Positions 1-12,051 of a stretch of DNA of 64,000 bases are shown one piece after another (the first letter of the stretch is position 1; each line of letters opens with the position of its first letter). The stretch spans positions 12,330,128 to 12,394,127 of the forward strand of contig CM033744.1 of assembly GCA_019671005.1 (NCBI GenBank), read 5' to 3'. Origin of the DNA: Hibiscus mutabilis (Eukaryota; Streptophyta; Magnoliopsida; Malvales; Malvaceae). Under the pieces are notes generated by a model. It did not search any database and was not told the origin of the DNA. It saw nothing but the letters and a program-made list of their open reading frames with translations. A program made the translations under genes and the position numbers.

Positions 1-284
1 ATGTCTGGGTTGTGATGGTGGCTGGGCTTGCCGACGACGGTGGCTGGAATTTAGGGAGAGGTTGACTAATTTTAAGTTTTTTTTTTCTTGTTCGTGAAAA
101 TAAAACAAGAAAAATGGAATGTTTTAATTAAATAAACATGTGTTTTTTTTAAACTACAAAAGGCATAAAAAGCTCGCCTCAGGCAAAAAGACCTAGAGGC
201 ACGCGCCTCCTGCACCATGCCCCGCCTCAGCCTTTAGAAGTGATTTTTTTGGCATCTTGCTCCTAGGCGCGCTTTTTAAAACAC
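1..284. other. Left-edge spacer with a GC-rich GCCTC block
   Basis: No coding capacity is visible. Bases about 165-280 are unusually GC-rich for this window and repeat GCCTC/GGCGC words (GCTCGCCTCAGGC, GAGGCACGCGCCTCC, CCTAGGCGCGC). Such words are common at ends of small plant DNA transposons. I cannot find a matching second end, so no element is claimed. Confidence 0.3.
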
Positions 285-1703
285 AAGATCAGGTAGATGA
301 GAATAGTAAATAAAAAAGGAAATGGGATACTGACATGATGATGAAGATCGGCAAGAAACAACATAGCCATTCAACCAAAGAGGATGATTTAAAACTCTAG
401 AAAATTTTTATAAATTTTGACCAAAAAGACTGATCAGAAATAACAATCGACTCAGGAACTATCAAACCATGATCACTTGTTGAAGCATTGTAATAGAGGA
501 CAAATGAGGTTTGACCTAAAGACAAAGGAATGTCTGAAACAGAATACAAAGAATTATCAAAAGGTAAAGAAAAGTCTGGAGAAATGGAATATGACTGACC
601 AGGTGAATTAAAAGAAGAGGCAGACTAATCAAAATTATTAGTAAAAGAATGAACAACTAAAATTTTTAAATCCGAAGTAAAAGGTTGATCAATAAACAAA
701 TGAGATGAAGAAGGAATCACAGAACGAAATGAGAAAATGTTCTCTTGAAATACAACATCCCTATTGACAAATAATTTCTTAGTGGACAAACAAAGCAAGC
801 GATAACTTTTTTGTGTAGGGGAGTAACCGATAAAAATAAAAGGAATGACCTTTGGCAAAAACTTATCATGGTAATTAGTTTAAATATCATAACACAAGCA
901 CCCAAAAACCCTGAGATGTGAAAGAGATGATTGTTTTTTAGTAAAAAATTCAAAAGGTGCTTTTCAATTGAGAACAGAAGAAGGCAGTATGTTAATAATA
1001 TAACAACCTGTTAAAACACACTCACCACAAAATTTGACAGACTTGAGAATAGAAACACAAGGCACGAGCTACCTCTAATTAATGTCTATGTTTGCGTTCA
1101 GCAATCCCATTTTGTTGTAGAGTGTGAACACAAGTACTCTGATGATGTATACCAAAAGAAGTGAGAAAATTAAAAAATTTAGATTTGAAAAACTCAGATC
1201 CATTGTCGCTCGTAATAATTTTGATAGTAGTACTAAACTAATTTTGAACAAACAACAAGAACTTTTTTTTAGATAAAGAGAAACATCAGACTTAAGCTTC
1301 AACAAGATCACCCAAGACATCCTAGTGTGGTCATCAACAATAGTAAGAAAAAATCTTTGACCACTTTTTGTTGATATACACAATAGACCCTATAAATCAA
1401 TGTGCAAAAGATGAAAATGGCTATCAGCTCGTGATTGAATAATGGGAAAAGGAACACAATTTTTGTTTAGCTAAAGGGCATATAGCACAAGTATGAATAT
1501 GATCACTGTCAATATTGTTCATAGAAAACAAAGGTATTTTATGCATAGTGGTAACAGAGGCATGGCCCAAACGAGTGTGCCAGATATCAGTATTATTAAC
1601 ATGAATAGATGAAATGCATTGTGAAACATTAACAGAGGACAAATGAAAAGCAAAAAAGAGCTTAAAATTGAATTTGAAAAAGAAGACTTGAACACATACA
1701 AAT
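285..1703 (-). pseudogene. Ty1/copia gag-pol fragment, decayed
   Basis: Reading the minus strand from 1703 down, the frames give in order a GAG-pre-integrase segment (DIWHTRLGHAS, then CAICPLAKQK, the His/Cys zinc region, about 1600-1430), integrase core pieces (FLTIVDDHTRMSWV at about 1350-1310, a degraded LQQNGIAERKHR-like stretch near 1100) and the post-integrase GYSPTQKSYRLLCL and NRDVVFQENIF motifs (about 835-720). Near 290-400 a shifted frame resembles the short conserved copia segment just before reverse transcriptase (PLWLNGYVV, CQYPIS). Several stops and frame changes separate the pieces, and there is no reverse transcriptase. The upstream (5') end stops exactly where the LTR at 1704 begins, so that LTR probably inserted into it. 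Non-functional relic. Confidence 0.85.
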
Positions 1704-4121
1704 TGTAACACCCTCGACCCGGATGTCACAATTGGGCCTCAAGCCCAAACCAAAGTCATAAAATTTCTCAAAGTAGGTTTAGCTCAACAAGATATTTCTC
1801 AAAACATTTAAAGCCAACAATTGAAAATTATAGTTAAATGATCAAAACAATACAAAGGAGCTCCAATTTAAATTAAAACATTTGAACATTTTGATTTGAT
1901 TAATACAATTTCAAAATAAGGATTATAGACTCCACCACATAAGGTCCTATGAATACATAGCCCACTAAACATAAGTATCGTGCTCTAGAAATCACCATAC
2001 GTTAGATTCTCAAACTAATAGTGCTCCTCGATCTCATAAACCGACGATCAACCTACGCATCTTCGAATGAGTCCCAATCCCACTAAGCATCAGGTTCATA
2101 CACTCTTTAGGGTGAGTCCTGGTACCACTAAGCTTCGGGATACATACACCCATGCTTGGAATCTCTCATCAAGCATCTTCAAATGAGTCTCGGTTCCACT
2201 AAGTATCGAGTTCATACATTCAGAAATATTTAACCATGATGTTGCAACACACTCTATCTCTCACTAGGTATCTGAAACCCATCAATCAAGATGATTCAAG
2301 GTGTCCATATCAGCATATGGCAAGGATACGTTTACCATACAACACACAGCATACAACATCATACGATCTACTAAGGTTCCATACGGTTGCTATTACCATC
2401 AAGTCGCCCAACGTTTACCAAGTTATTAATAATTATGGGAGAGTACACTAATCATCCGCATTTAATTATCTTATTAATCTATTTTATCTCATTTACATCC
2501 CACGTGAATTTCCCTTTTTATTAGCATTATAGATTATTCGTTCAATGGGTACCGGTACTTGAGCAAGAGCACCGATACTGGTATTACTTATTGGAAATAT
2601 TAGATTTCTATAAGTATCGGTACGGCTTGAACCATACCGACACGACCCTCAATCACATATCAGTATAGTCGAAGCTCATATCAATACCCTATTTACGGGT
2701 TCGTACCAATTCCTTGAATCACGATTTTATAGCACTTTATTCGATCCCTAAAGCTTGTGAAAGTCATTAAGTTTTGTTTACTAACACATCCATTCAATTA
2801 AGATTAATTACCAGCTTCGTAATCATTTATTCAAATATTACCAATTATCATGACATTAATATAATTTCCATCGAACATGCCAATTCATATCTCAAGCAAC
2901 ACAACATGTAAATCACCTAATCTGATAATTATACGAATATTCAAACGATCCTACACGGTATCTAAAGCTCATAATAGTCTCGAATATTCTCAAGTTCATC
3001 AGGCATCGCAATACATATAATCTCATAATACCGGTCTCAATACATGCTATCCATTATCAACCTATTTTGCAACCACTAACAAGCAAGGCAATTACACTTA
3101 TGATGCTCATAAAGTATTTTAGAGTTCGAGGTGTACTAACCTTAAGTCGATATCGCTAAAATCCTTATCTGAGCTTCCTAAACATTCCACTTGATCCGAT
3201 ATCCAATCCCAAATAATCCTCGTATACCAATTAATACCATAAGTATCACTTAATCACATACTTTAATGAATTCGAAGGGTCAAATGCATAAAAATAGTTT
3301 ACAGGTTCGAATTTGGCAAAACAAATTGTGCCATTGGATCTAGAACATCGAGAAACTCCCAGGTAGAGTTCCTCAAAAAAGTCAATGGCCAGTCAACACC
3401 GATCAAAAGCTGTTCAAAGGTCTAGTGATCTAGTGCGGCACAGGTGCACAACAACTAAGGTGCACCTGCGGACAGTTATCCAATGCAGCAAGGAGCAGGT
3501 GCACCCGGGTACGGGATCCAATACAGCGTGGTGCACTAGATCATGGTGCACCCGCTTGTTGTAGCGCAAGCCCAACCATGGCCAGCGATGAGTGGGGCGC
3601 GTGGGCCATCCTCTGGTAGCCGAATGGCAGCGGCGAGCTCCAATCCCATAGTTCTCCAGCCGATGAGTCCACTGATGGAGTCAATTTGCAGTGATGATGG
3701 CTGGAACATGGTGCTTTCAACTAGGCTGGACTTTTTTCCCTACCCTGGCGAACGACGACCGCTCTGGTGATGCGATGACCACCGCAGGACTCTTCTCATC
3801 GAGCTGGAGCTGATGGTGCCAGCAGTGAGAGCCACGGCAGCTCTGGTGGCAATAGATCATGATCCAAACTCCCTCACCCTTACTTTTTTCCTATTTTCTC
3901 TTTCTCCCTTACAAAATATCTTATCCCCTTACTTTTTTCTCTCCCCCATCAATCACCAGTCACCATTTTTTAAATAACCTTATCCACTCATTTTTTTCTT
4001 TTTTTATTTTATTTTCTATAAGACCCAAACCCACAATTCTAGATTTGGGCTCACAACCATAAGGCCCAAATTAATTGGGTCTGAGGCCCAATTTTCAAGA
4101 CCCAAAACTTGGGTCGTTACA
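1704..4121 (-). repeat. Ty3/gypsy long terminal repeat, 2.4 kb (minus-strand element)
   Basis: The segment starts TGTAACACCC, ends GGGTCGTTACA, and so has TG...CA tips with a short imperfect inverted repeat. On the minus strand the sequence just outside 4121 reads as the end of a gypsy polyprotein (FEDEILFK) followed by the purine-rich AAGAAGAGGAGAG, the usual layout of a polypurine tract before a 3' LTR. It is therefore the 3' LTR of a minus-strand element. Bases 2540-2700 carry several GGTACCG/TATCGGTAC words also seen in another LTR here (29330-29630). No partner LTR is present. The family is probably a chromovirus (Tekay/Del-like), inferred from the tip and tail only. Confidence 0.75.
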
Positions 4122-5250
4122 ACTCTCCTCTTCTTAAACAAAATTTCGTCCTCAAAATTTGTATCTATAACACAAAAAATATGCTTAAACTCTTATAACT
4201 CTTTGACATTCTCAAAGAATTCCCGCTGCGCTACTCTAATCTCTCACACCACACTTGTCCATTATAACCCTTGCCTTCTAACAATACAAACATAATCTCA
4301 ACTGATTCTTTCTCTTAGAAGGAATTCATCTTTGCTCGGTACATTATAAACGACAAGCAAAACCCAACGGTACCCTGACAAAACTGTGTCACAAAAAACA
4401 TCATCAAAGAAACTTAACTTATGTTGTAGAACCCAAAAGATTGATGCACACAAAATCCTTCCACAACTTTGTATGATATAAAGTAACAGGAGGTTATACA
4501 GCCATTGCATCCAAAATGAAATGATTCATCTCGTGGTAACTCCCTGAAGGAGACTATAACTCTAATGGCATCTTTTATCAAAATTATTGTTTTCTCGATG
4601 CAAGACTTCTGAAACAAACGACGTCTCAACTTGCCTCAAGCACTTGCCTTAAACTCAGCCTGATAACTCATATCGACAACTAAGCATCTCACATCAACTC
4701 GGTTCATGCAAGAATCTTGCACTCTAAACTATCACGTGTTTGGAAAACACATCATATGTACCCTCGCTAAGATTCATAATCACATGAAATCCCACTAAGG
4801 GATAAGGCTCTATCTCGAGTCTCGTGTCAAGAGGTAATATGTGCACACTGCACTATCGAATCACTCAACCCGCAAACAAACCAAGCAGACTTCTATACGG
4901 ATCTCACCTTGTCGAAAATATGAAACGGTACCCACCAAGGACTATACCATAACTCAATGTAATCCCAATGAAAATGTGCACTCGTAAATTCTTTACAAGG
5001 TCCACGATCATCTATTTAACTATCACTGATGATTATCGAAGCATCACAACAACTTTAAGAAACTCAAGGTTAGACTCCCAACTGATGGCAAGTTGAACAC
5101 TTATCACTATCTCAAACACACGGCTCCACACTGTATTCCGAAACAGGCAGCAAAAATTTGGAATAAAGTGTCGCTTTCAAAATTCGCCATATTCTGATCA
5201 CTATACCATATAGAAAGAATCTCTTGCCTTGGAATACTTTTATGTTTCAT
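4122..5250 (-). pseudogene. Degenerate 3' internal region of the gypsy element
   Basis: The first ~40 bases (minus strand) encode a gypsy-type polyprotein tail and polypurine tract adjoining the LTR at 4121. Farther away no domain is recognisable and stops are frequent. I see no chromodomain or integrase. The outer boundary near 5250 is uncertain, and no 5' LTR or primer-binding site is seen. Confidence 0.45.
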
Positions 5251-7405
5251 AATCACTTTAGATTGATAAATTTTTATTGGTTTTAAGATTTAGGGTTTGA
5301 CATTTAGAAATTAGGGTTAGAGTGTCAGTCAAGGGGCAAACAGTGATGCAATTCAACTACTTCAAGGACCAAATTGATACAAAAATACCATAGGGGGGAA
5401 ATCAATAAATTGGGACTACTATAGGGGCAAAAGTAGCTCTTAAGCTTTTATTTTTAGTCTTTTGAAAATATACACACATTATGCAGACTATGCTACTCAA
5501 ACTTGAATCACCTAAGAAGAACAACATCCTTTACTACTAGAATTGAGTTCTATCATTTAGTAATCTTAAATGCATGAACTACTTAATATATTATTTATTG
5601 AATTTAAAGAAAAAATGAAGAATGGTAAGAAAGAAAAAACTTACTATTAAAATAATATATTAGAATATTTTTTAAAAAACAATATTTATTCTATGTATTA
5701 TTTTATGTAAAGGAGAACTAGGATAGCTTAATTACTTGTTCTTACTATTTTAAGAAATTATATACTCGATTAAAGAATAATTTAATCTAATTAAAAAAGA
5801 CTAATTTAATTTGCGGATTAAAAACATAAAGATAGATCTAGTTTTTAACTTTTATATTTTTTTATCAAATTAATTATTTTTTACTATAAGTTTAGCCTTC
5901 AACTTTTTCTAAGAAAGGATAAATTACTTTTCTTTAAGGAAAATATTGATTAAATGTCAATTTTTTAACAGATTTGGAAGTGGAACCATGTGGTAGTTGG
6001 ATGAAAATCGTCTGCTTTTTTTGTTGTCCCTTCCTATACTCCAATTAAAAAATTAAATTATAAGCCTTAATCTTAAATTTTAAGTTTTAAAGCATAAATC
6101 TTAAATCATAAAAATATATTTTAAACTTTAAACTTAATTTTTTAGTGCGGAGGCATAAATAGAGGTACCGAAAAAGGACATATGATTTCTATTTGTGATA
6201 GTTTACATGTACTTCATGTTAAAATAAAACTATTCGCTTTATATATCATGTTAATAAATAGTTTAGAATTATAAAAATATTCAAAATTCAAAAATATAAA
6301 AAATTAAACTATTATAAAAAATATATATAAAATGCATGAAGTATACATAGACAATTGAGTGTGATGTCATATAAATAATATTTAAAATTTAATATTTTAA
6401 TCGATATTTTTATTAAAAATTGATGACTTAATTTTTATTAAAGAAATAAGGATTGTTAATTTTAAAATGAGAAGGCACCAAATAAAGGAGGTGGAAACGA
6501 AGAGCAAAGTTAATTGTAGTGAATTTAAATGGTTCATCTTATGGAGATTTGAGACGGGGAACAGCATACAAGACGGTGGTCAGTGAAAGGAAGAAAATAA
6601 GAAGAAGAGAGGATACAACACTCTCAGTTCAACCTTGACCGAGCTTATTGTGTCTATCCCCTTCTTTTATTGGGGCCTGTGTATTTATAGCCGTTTAATA
6701 TTGTTAGTAATTGAATAGTATTAGGCTCTATGGCAACCTATAAATGAGTAGACCAAGTTAAATCCAACTTTTAGTTTTGGGTTTTACATGTTAGACGCAT
6801 AAATACTAATAATGTCTGACCGTGTTTGCTCCCAAAACATCTTGAGGACTTCAATAATATCAACCTTCGAAAGAATTACTATTTTAGACTGCCTTCAAAG
6901 CTTACAAAATATGAAAATGCTAAACGATATTATCAAAATTATGCAGCGGCGAAAAATTTAAGTGTGACAAAAATCAAATTTAACTAAGAAAAAAATAAAA
7001 ACCAAAACCACAAATCTTATCAATATTAAGGGTCAAAATTATGTATATGTCAAAAGAAGATTGGGTGAAATCTGAGTAAGGGAAATGTTAGTCCAAATAT
7101 CCTGCTGGGGGTGGCGGTAAGCTGGGCTAAGCAATTTCTGCCGATTGTTGGCCCGAATTCAATGCCAACAATTTTGGAAATTATATTTTTTTTTACTTCT
7201 TCAAATCTTAAAATTACTTAAAATAAAACAGACCGTCAAATCAACATAGTCCCATGTCGGTTTGATTGATATGAGAATTGGCCATCTGTTTGCTTCGGTT
7301 ACAACAAGATCGGTGATAGATCAAATCAATTCAAACTATTTCAGTAGGTTAAAACTTGTATGAATCCACAGAAATTCTGTTGTATATTATAGAAAATTTT
7401 GTTAC
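5251..7405. other. AT-rich spacer, no gene recognised
   Basis: AT-rich DNA with short CTTAAA/TTTTAAA runs (about 6060-6140) and no coding frame of interest. Bases 6480-6700 are less AT-rich (a GAAGAGCAAAG...AGACGGTGGTCAGTG stretch and a CTCTATCCCCTTC-like tract), but no gene structure can be supported. Confidence 0.4.
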
Positions 7406-7756
7406 TACGTGTTCAAATGGTCAATTCGATTAATCGATCAAATTATCTTAAATTTATTAATCAAAATTTTTTCTTTGTTTTTCTGGCATGGCTTAAAAAA
7501 TAGTTTTTTTTTCTTTTCAAAAAAATAACTTTTCACCCATAAACAACGTCAAATACTTCTAAATTAGAGTGAAAAATCACTTTAAAAAGTGATTTTCCAC
7601 CCAACCTTAAAAGCTAAGATTTTTAGCTTTTGGGTGAAAATTTATTTTTTGAGTGTAAATTTAATCTTTTATCCTTAATTATTAACACTAATATTAATAC
7701 TAATATATTAAAATAATATTAAATATAATAATTATTATATTAAACTAATATTTCAA

Positions 7757-7910
7757 TATATCTCAGTGGAAAAGCAGATGATGTTCATCCTAAGAAACAC
7801 AGTTTCAAATCGCTTTGCCTTCAAGTTGTATGCACATTGTCAAAGGGTTAAGAATATATATGAACATATATTACTTTATAATCACCTTTAGACTATTCAA
7901 AAATATATAT
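7757..7910 (+). mobile_element. SINE-like copy S1 (tRNA-derived head)
   Basis: TATCTCAGTGGAAAAGC resembles a tRNA A box, and GTTTCAAATCG about 40 bases later resembles a B box. The downstream body (GCTTTGCC...GCACATTGTCAAAGGGTTAAGAATATATATGAAC...AATCACCTTTAGACTATT) is shared with a minus-strand copy at 26135-26283 and partly with 21168-21262. Shared extent plus pol III-type boxes suggest a SINE. No clear tail or target duplication is seen. Confidence 0.5.
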
Positions 7911-8527
7911 AATAATTATTAAAAAAATAATATTTTAAATAAAAATAAATAATAAAAAACTTTAATATTTTGAAATAATATTAAGTATAATAATTATAAA
8001 TATATTAAATTAATATTTATTTATATTAGAATAATATAAAAAATATATAGTTTATACTTTAGAGGCTAATTTTTTATATTTAATTCAAAATTTTATAATA
8101 ATTATTTAAAAATATTTATATTTTATATTTTTTATATATAAAATTACTAGTAAATTGTCAGGGTTTTTATATTTTTATTATTTAAGTTGATTTATTTCAT
8201 ATATAATAATATTAATACATTTTATGATAACGAATTTAAATATCATTTACGTTTATTTATTTTTACTTTAATATTATGTCTAAAATAGACATTTTATCTT
8301 TTCAAAAGCACTTTCTGACAGCAATGTCAAACACTAAAATCTTACAATTAACTTTTCAAATCACTTTCTGACAGAACTTTTAAAAAAAAATTCAAAAGTA
8401 ATGTCAAATTGGCCCTTAATCTGCAATTGAATCAATTTTTTTTTTTTTGAAAATTTTTAGTTGAATCGAAAAAAGTTCTGTTAATTCAATCGGTTTTCGA
8501 ATTAATCAAAATTTGTTATAATTTTTT

Positions 8528-8835
8528 GGGTATTACACAAATGGTCACTAAACTATGTTAAAATGATCTTTTAGTCACTAAATTTTCATAAGTTATAAAA
8601 CAATCATTAAACTTATCGAAGTATTACAAAATGGTCATTAATTTCATTGCACGTTATAAATTATTGATAAATATTGAAAAATTTAATGACCATTTTGTAA
8701 TAATCCAATAAATTGAAGGATCATGTTGTGCTAATTTGAATAAGTTTAATGACTATTTTATAATAAATAAATAAAAAATGTAATGATCATTTTATAATTT
8801 TTAGAAGTTTAGTGACCAAAAATAAACATATTTTA
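8528..8835. mobile_element. Foldback MITE of the TGGTCACTAAAC type
   Basis: The left arm (ACACAAATGGTCACTAAAC) and the right arm (GAAGTTTAGTGACCAAA) are inverted copies, and the interior also pairs (AATGGTCATTAA against TTAATGACCATTT). It lies inside the hAT-like element 7406-9016. A related element is at 23683-24020. Confidence 0.5.
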
Positions 8836-9016
8836 TATATAATAATTAATATAAATAATTTTTGTTATTTCAGTTAATTAACCGTTTTCGAGTCGAATTA
8901 ACCGATAACCGAAATTTGAAAGTATCTTAACCGTTAACCAATTATACCTAAAATTAACCGAAAAAACTTCAACTCGGTCGGTTAATTCGGCTAAAACCGA
9001 AGTATGAACACCCATA

Positions 9017-9480
9017 TTTGTCAGTAATTAATAAGACTTTAATTAATAATTCTTTATAATATATTGTATTGAAAACATCATATGAAGTTAAATGCACGAG
9101 GGACCAATTTATTTTTTTAGAAAAAAAATTAAAGGTTAAAACTACATTGTTTTAATTTGGATGGGTTTATGTTATAATCAAAGGAAGACAATGGCGTAAA
9201 AATGAAGAAGATTGGAAAGAAAAACAAAATAAATAAAGAACAAGATTTACTTTTTAAATTTTTTCCCTAAAAAAATCACAAACATGTTATGGGAATTTCC
9301 AATCTTCTTCATTTTTACGCTATATAGAGTTTGATATATTTATCGTTGTCTACCATCTTCAAAATCCTAATCCTAGAAGATCTATTTATCGGGATGAATT
9401 GTTTGTTTATAAAGGGAACGTGCATAGTAAATCATTCTATTTAACGTAAATTTTCTACTCTTTATCGAACACATAAATAG
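9017..9480. other. Spacer containing a long perfect hairpin (9194-9320)
   Basis: Bases 9194-9218 and 9296-9320 are perfect inverted copies of 25 bases (GCGTAAAAATGAAGAAGATT... and its complement), separated by 77 bases. As RNA the stem extends outward three more pairs, one of them G-U. No coding frame overlaps it. It may be a foldback DNA element remnant or a small-RNA precursor. The sequence alone does not decide. Confidence 0.5.
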
Positions 9481-9929
9481 GAACTAGAGTTCCACTTGGA
9501 CTTAAACACGTAAGGGATAGCGATATGTTCGCAAGAACATCTAAATTCTACTTAACCTTGTCTCTTGTATTCAGGATTTCTTCTGCAGCTCGACGCTAGG
9601 GAAACTCAAGACAGTTTCTCATATCACTCTAACTTTCCTAGAAGTCCCGTTAAACTGAACTATGTCGGCCTTCAGATGCCTCTGGGGCCCTCGAAAAGCT
9701 AGAAACTATAGTTCCACTCAGACTTGAACACACAAGGGATAACGATATATTCACAAGATGTCAAGAACATCTAAATTTTACTCAACTTTCTTGGTTCACC
9801 GCGACCTTTTGTATTTAGGCATTCTTCAGTTCGACGTTCGTAAGGGATTAGGAAACTCAATATTATTTCTCAAATCACTCAAACTTTCCTAGAAGCCCCT
9901 TTAAATTAAATTATATCGACCTTCATATC
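9481..9929 (+). repeat. Tandem direct duplication, unit about 221 bp
   Basis: Copy 1 (9481-9701) and copy 2 (9702-9929) share GTTCCACT.GACTT.AACAC, AAGGGATA.CGATAT, AAGAACATCTAAATT.TACT, CTTTCCTAGAAG and GACCTTCATATCCCTCTG-like stretches. Copy 2 continues, after two transposon insertions, at 11093 with CCCTCAAAAAG..., matching copy 1 at about 9687. No coding content. Confidence 0.7.
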
Positions 9930-9937
9930 CCTCTGAC

Positions 9938-10522
9938 AAGGGCTGTAAATAAGACGAGACAGATCACAAGCTACTCAAGTTCGACTCGGTCAAATTTCGG
10001 TCAACATTCGACTCGATTAGACTCGGCTTAAGTTTTTAACAAGTCGAGTCGAGCTACTCGATACCCGATTCAAAAAGCTCGCGAGCTACTCGAAAATATA
10101 ATATACTATTTTTTTTAATTTTTCAAATTTAAAATCTAAATTCCTAAACCTAAAATCCTAAAACATAAGTCCTAAACCCTAAAATCTAAACCCAACAACC
10201 TAAACTTTTAAACCCTAAACTAACACTCAAACCCTAAAATTAACAAGCTAAAGTTTACACAACTTGTGTATCAAAGTTTTTTCCCCTAATATGGCTTTAA
10301 ATGAGACAAGACTGATCGCGAGCTACTCGAGTCTGACTCGGTTAAAGCTCGGTCAACACTCGACTCAAGCTCGAACTCGACTCGAGTTCTTAATGAGCCA
10401 AGCTCAGCTCAGATTATTCAGGCTCGTTAAAAACTACTCAAGCTCGAACTCGACTCGAATTCTTAACGAGCTGAGTCGAGCACAACACTACTCGAGCTCA
10501 ATTCAGCTCGTTTACACCCCTA
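9938..10522. mobile_element. hAT-like non-autonomous element 1
   Basis: Tips are AAGGGCTGTAAAT and TTTACACCCCTA (inverted), with subterminal GAGCTCGACTCGA-rich sequence. Flanks are CCTCTGAC (9930-9937) and ACTCTGAC (10523-10530), a 7/8 match to an 8-bp duplication, as expected of hAT elements. No transposase. The same family is seen inverted at 59626-60093. A CCCTAAA-type MITE lies inside. Confidence 0.65.
10105..10300. mobile_element. MITE with CCCTAAA-like interior, copy 1
   Basis: The interior is degenerate CCTAAA/CCCTAAA repeats (about 10130-10245). The right end AAGTTTACACAACTTGTGTATCAAAG matches, inverted, the GATACACA...TGTGTAAA ends of the copies at 24533-24790 and 52385-52600. The left end is unclear. 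It lies within hAT-like element 1. Confidence 0.45.
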
Positions 10523-10530
10523 ACTCTGAC

Positions 10531-11092
10531 TAGGGGTGTGCAAAACTTGACTCAAAAAATCGAATTATTCGACTCGACTCGAGGCGAAAAAAACTGACTC
10601 GTTTTGACTCGACTCGTAATTTCATAAACTTGACTCGACTAAAAAAATTCAAATAAAGTTTGAGTTATAAAATGAAAATTCGAATAACTCAAAATTTTTA
10701 GTAATTAGTTTATCAATTTTTATATTTGAGTCGAGTTTTTCAATTATGCAAGATATATTATGTATATCACATGTGAAAATATGAAGAAATATATATATAT
10801 ATAGTATATGCATATAGAAAGCCGTTAAAATTGGAATCAACATGTGCACCGCCCCGACCCTAATTATATGCATATAGAAATATATATGTGCGCCGGTACG
10901 TATATGCATTTAGAAATATATGTGAAGAAATATATATGTAAAATTAAATTTGTACAGAAACTCAAAAACTCGACTCGAATTTCATAAACTCGATTAAAAA
11001 AACTTTAAATAAAGTTTGAATCGTAAAATAAGACTTACAAACTCGAAGAACTCAAATTTTTTTGACTCGACTCGATCGAACGCCGAGCCCTA
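10531..11092. mobile_element. hAT-like non-autonomous element 2
   Basis: It starts TAGGGGTGTGCAAAAC and ends CGCCGAGCCCTA, with GACTCGACTCG-rich subterminal sequence inverted at both ends. It abuts the right target copy of element 1. Its flanks are ACTCTGAC (10523-10530) and CCTCTAAC (11093-11100), so three related 8-mers bracket two elements. A diverged relative lies at 19478-19975. No transposase. Confidence 0.65.
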
Positions 11093-11100
11093 CCTCTAAC

Positions 11101-11270
11101 CCCTCAAAAAGTTAAAATTTGTTTTTATAGGAGTGAAGAACAACATAGAGAGAAAGAAGAAAAATGAAAAAAAATGTGAAATAAAATATCAAGGGATAAT
11201 TTTGTTATTATACAAATTTTAAGTCATGACATTTTTTTGTTTGTAAATTAGTTGCTTGTGCCAAAAAAAT
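11101..11270. other. Short spacer between mobile elements
   Basis: AT-rich, no gene seen. Confidence 0.3.
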
Positions 11271-11730
11271 GGCATAAAGTTAAAAATACCCTAACGTTTA
11301 ACTGGATAGTCATTTTGGTCTTTATTTTTTTAACCAATTCAACTCCCAACGTTTTATTTTGGTTCAAAATGGCCCATCTGCGGATGAAAACTGACAGTCA
11401 ACTGACGATAAACAACTTGAAATGACTTGACGGAATGGCACGTCAGAAGAAAAAACATTTTATACTTTATACAATTTTATTAAAATATTTTTTGACTGGT
11501 GTGTCATTATGTAAAGTCAGCATATTTGTCTAAATAACACTGTTATCGCAGCGTGCACTGCCATGTAGGTTTGTCGCGTCATTTCAAACTATTTATCGTC
11601 AGTTGAGTAACATTTTTCATCCGTAGATAGGTCATTTTGACCCAAAATAAAATTTTAGGGGTTAAATTGATTCAAAAAAATATGAGCCAAAATGACTATT
11701 TAGTCAAACGTTATAGACATTTTTATAATT
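11271..11730. mobile_element. Long foldback element, copy 1
   Basis: The arms of about 180 bases are inverted copies: GGATAGTCATTTTGGTC...AAAATGGCCCATCTGCGGATG...AAACAACTTGAAATGAC on the left, GTCATTTCAAACTATTTATCGTCAG...CATCCGTAGATAGGTCATTTTGACCC...AAAATGACTATTTAGTC on the right, with a loop of about 100 bases. No coding. Two relatives: 12052-12333 plus 18179-18361 (split) and 26322-26787. Probably a Mutator-like or similar foldback MITE. Confidence 0.7.
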
Positions 11731-12051
11731 AAATAAACAAAAGAGAAAAACACTAATGGTCGAGTGACTATTTATGTAGTTTACTTTTTATATTGTCAAC
11801 TTTTATTGACGTAAATAGTTCATTTCTAATTGCCCTTGTGTGTTTTCAATTTGTTAATAGAAAAGTTTATTAGTCTTATATTTTCTTTGTTATAACCTAT
11901 TTATATCTAATTAATTTGATGATTAATTCAAATAAAGTACTATAGGTGTCTATTATAAAAAGAACCCTCACAACTAATTTTTTTTATTTATAATACCAAA
12001 TTCAAACATTGAATAACATTAAATCAATTTTTTGACATTATGCCTCAAATG
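11731..12051. other. Spacer between foldback copies
   Basis: AT-rich. No gene or repeat that I can support. Confidence 0.3.

Larger units (their letters stand above)
7406..9016. mobile_element. hAT-like element with nested insertions
   Basis: Left end TACGTGTTCAAATGGTC and right end ...GAACACCCATA form an imperfect inverted repeat of the TAGGTGTTCA kind seen at plant hAT ends. The subterminal sequences (TCAATTCGATTAATCG on the left, GGTCGGTTAATTCGG on the right) also resemble each other inverted. Flanking 8-mers TTTGTTAC (7398-7405) and TTTGTCAG (9017-9024) agree at 6 of 8 positions. There is no transposase. It contains a SINE-like copy and a foldback MITE. Confidence 0.45.

Noticed and set aside
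3543..4062. Open frames of 67-75 codons within the LTR
   Set aside because: They have no recognisable domain and lie wholly in a long terminal repeat.
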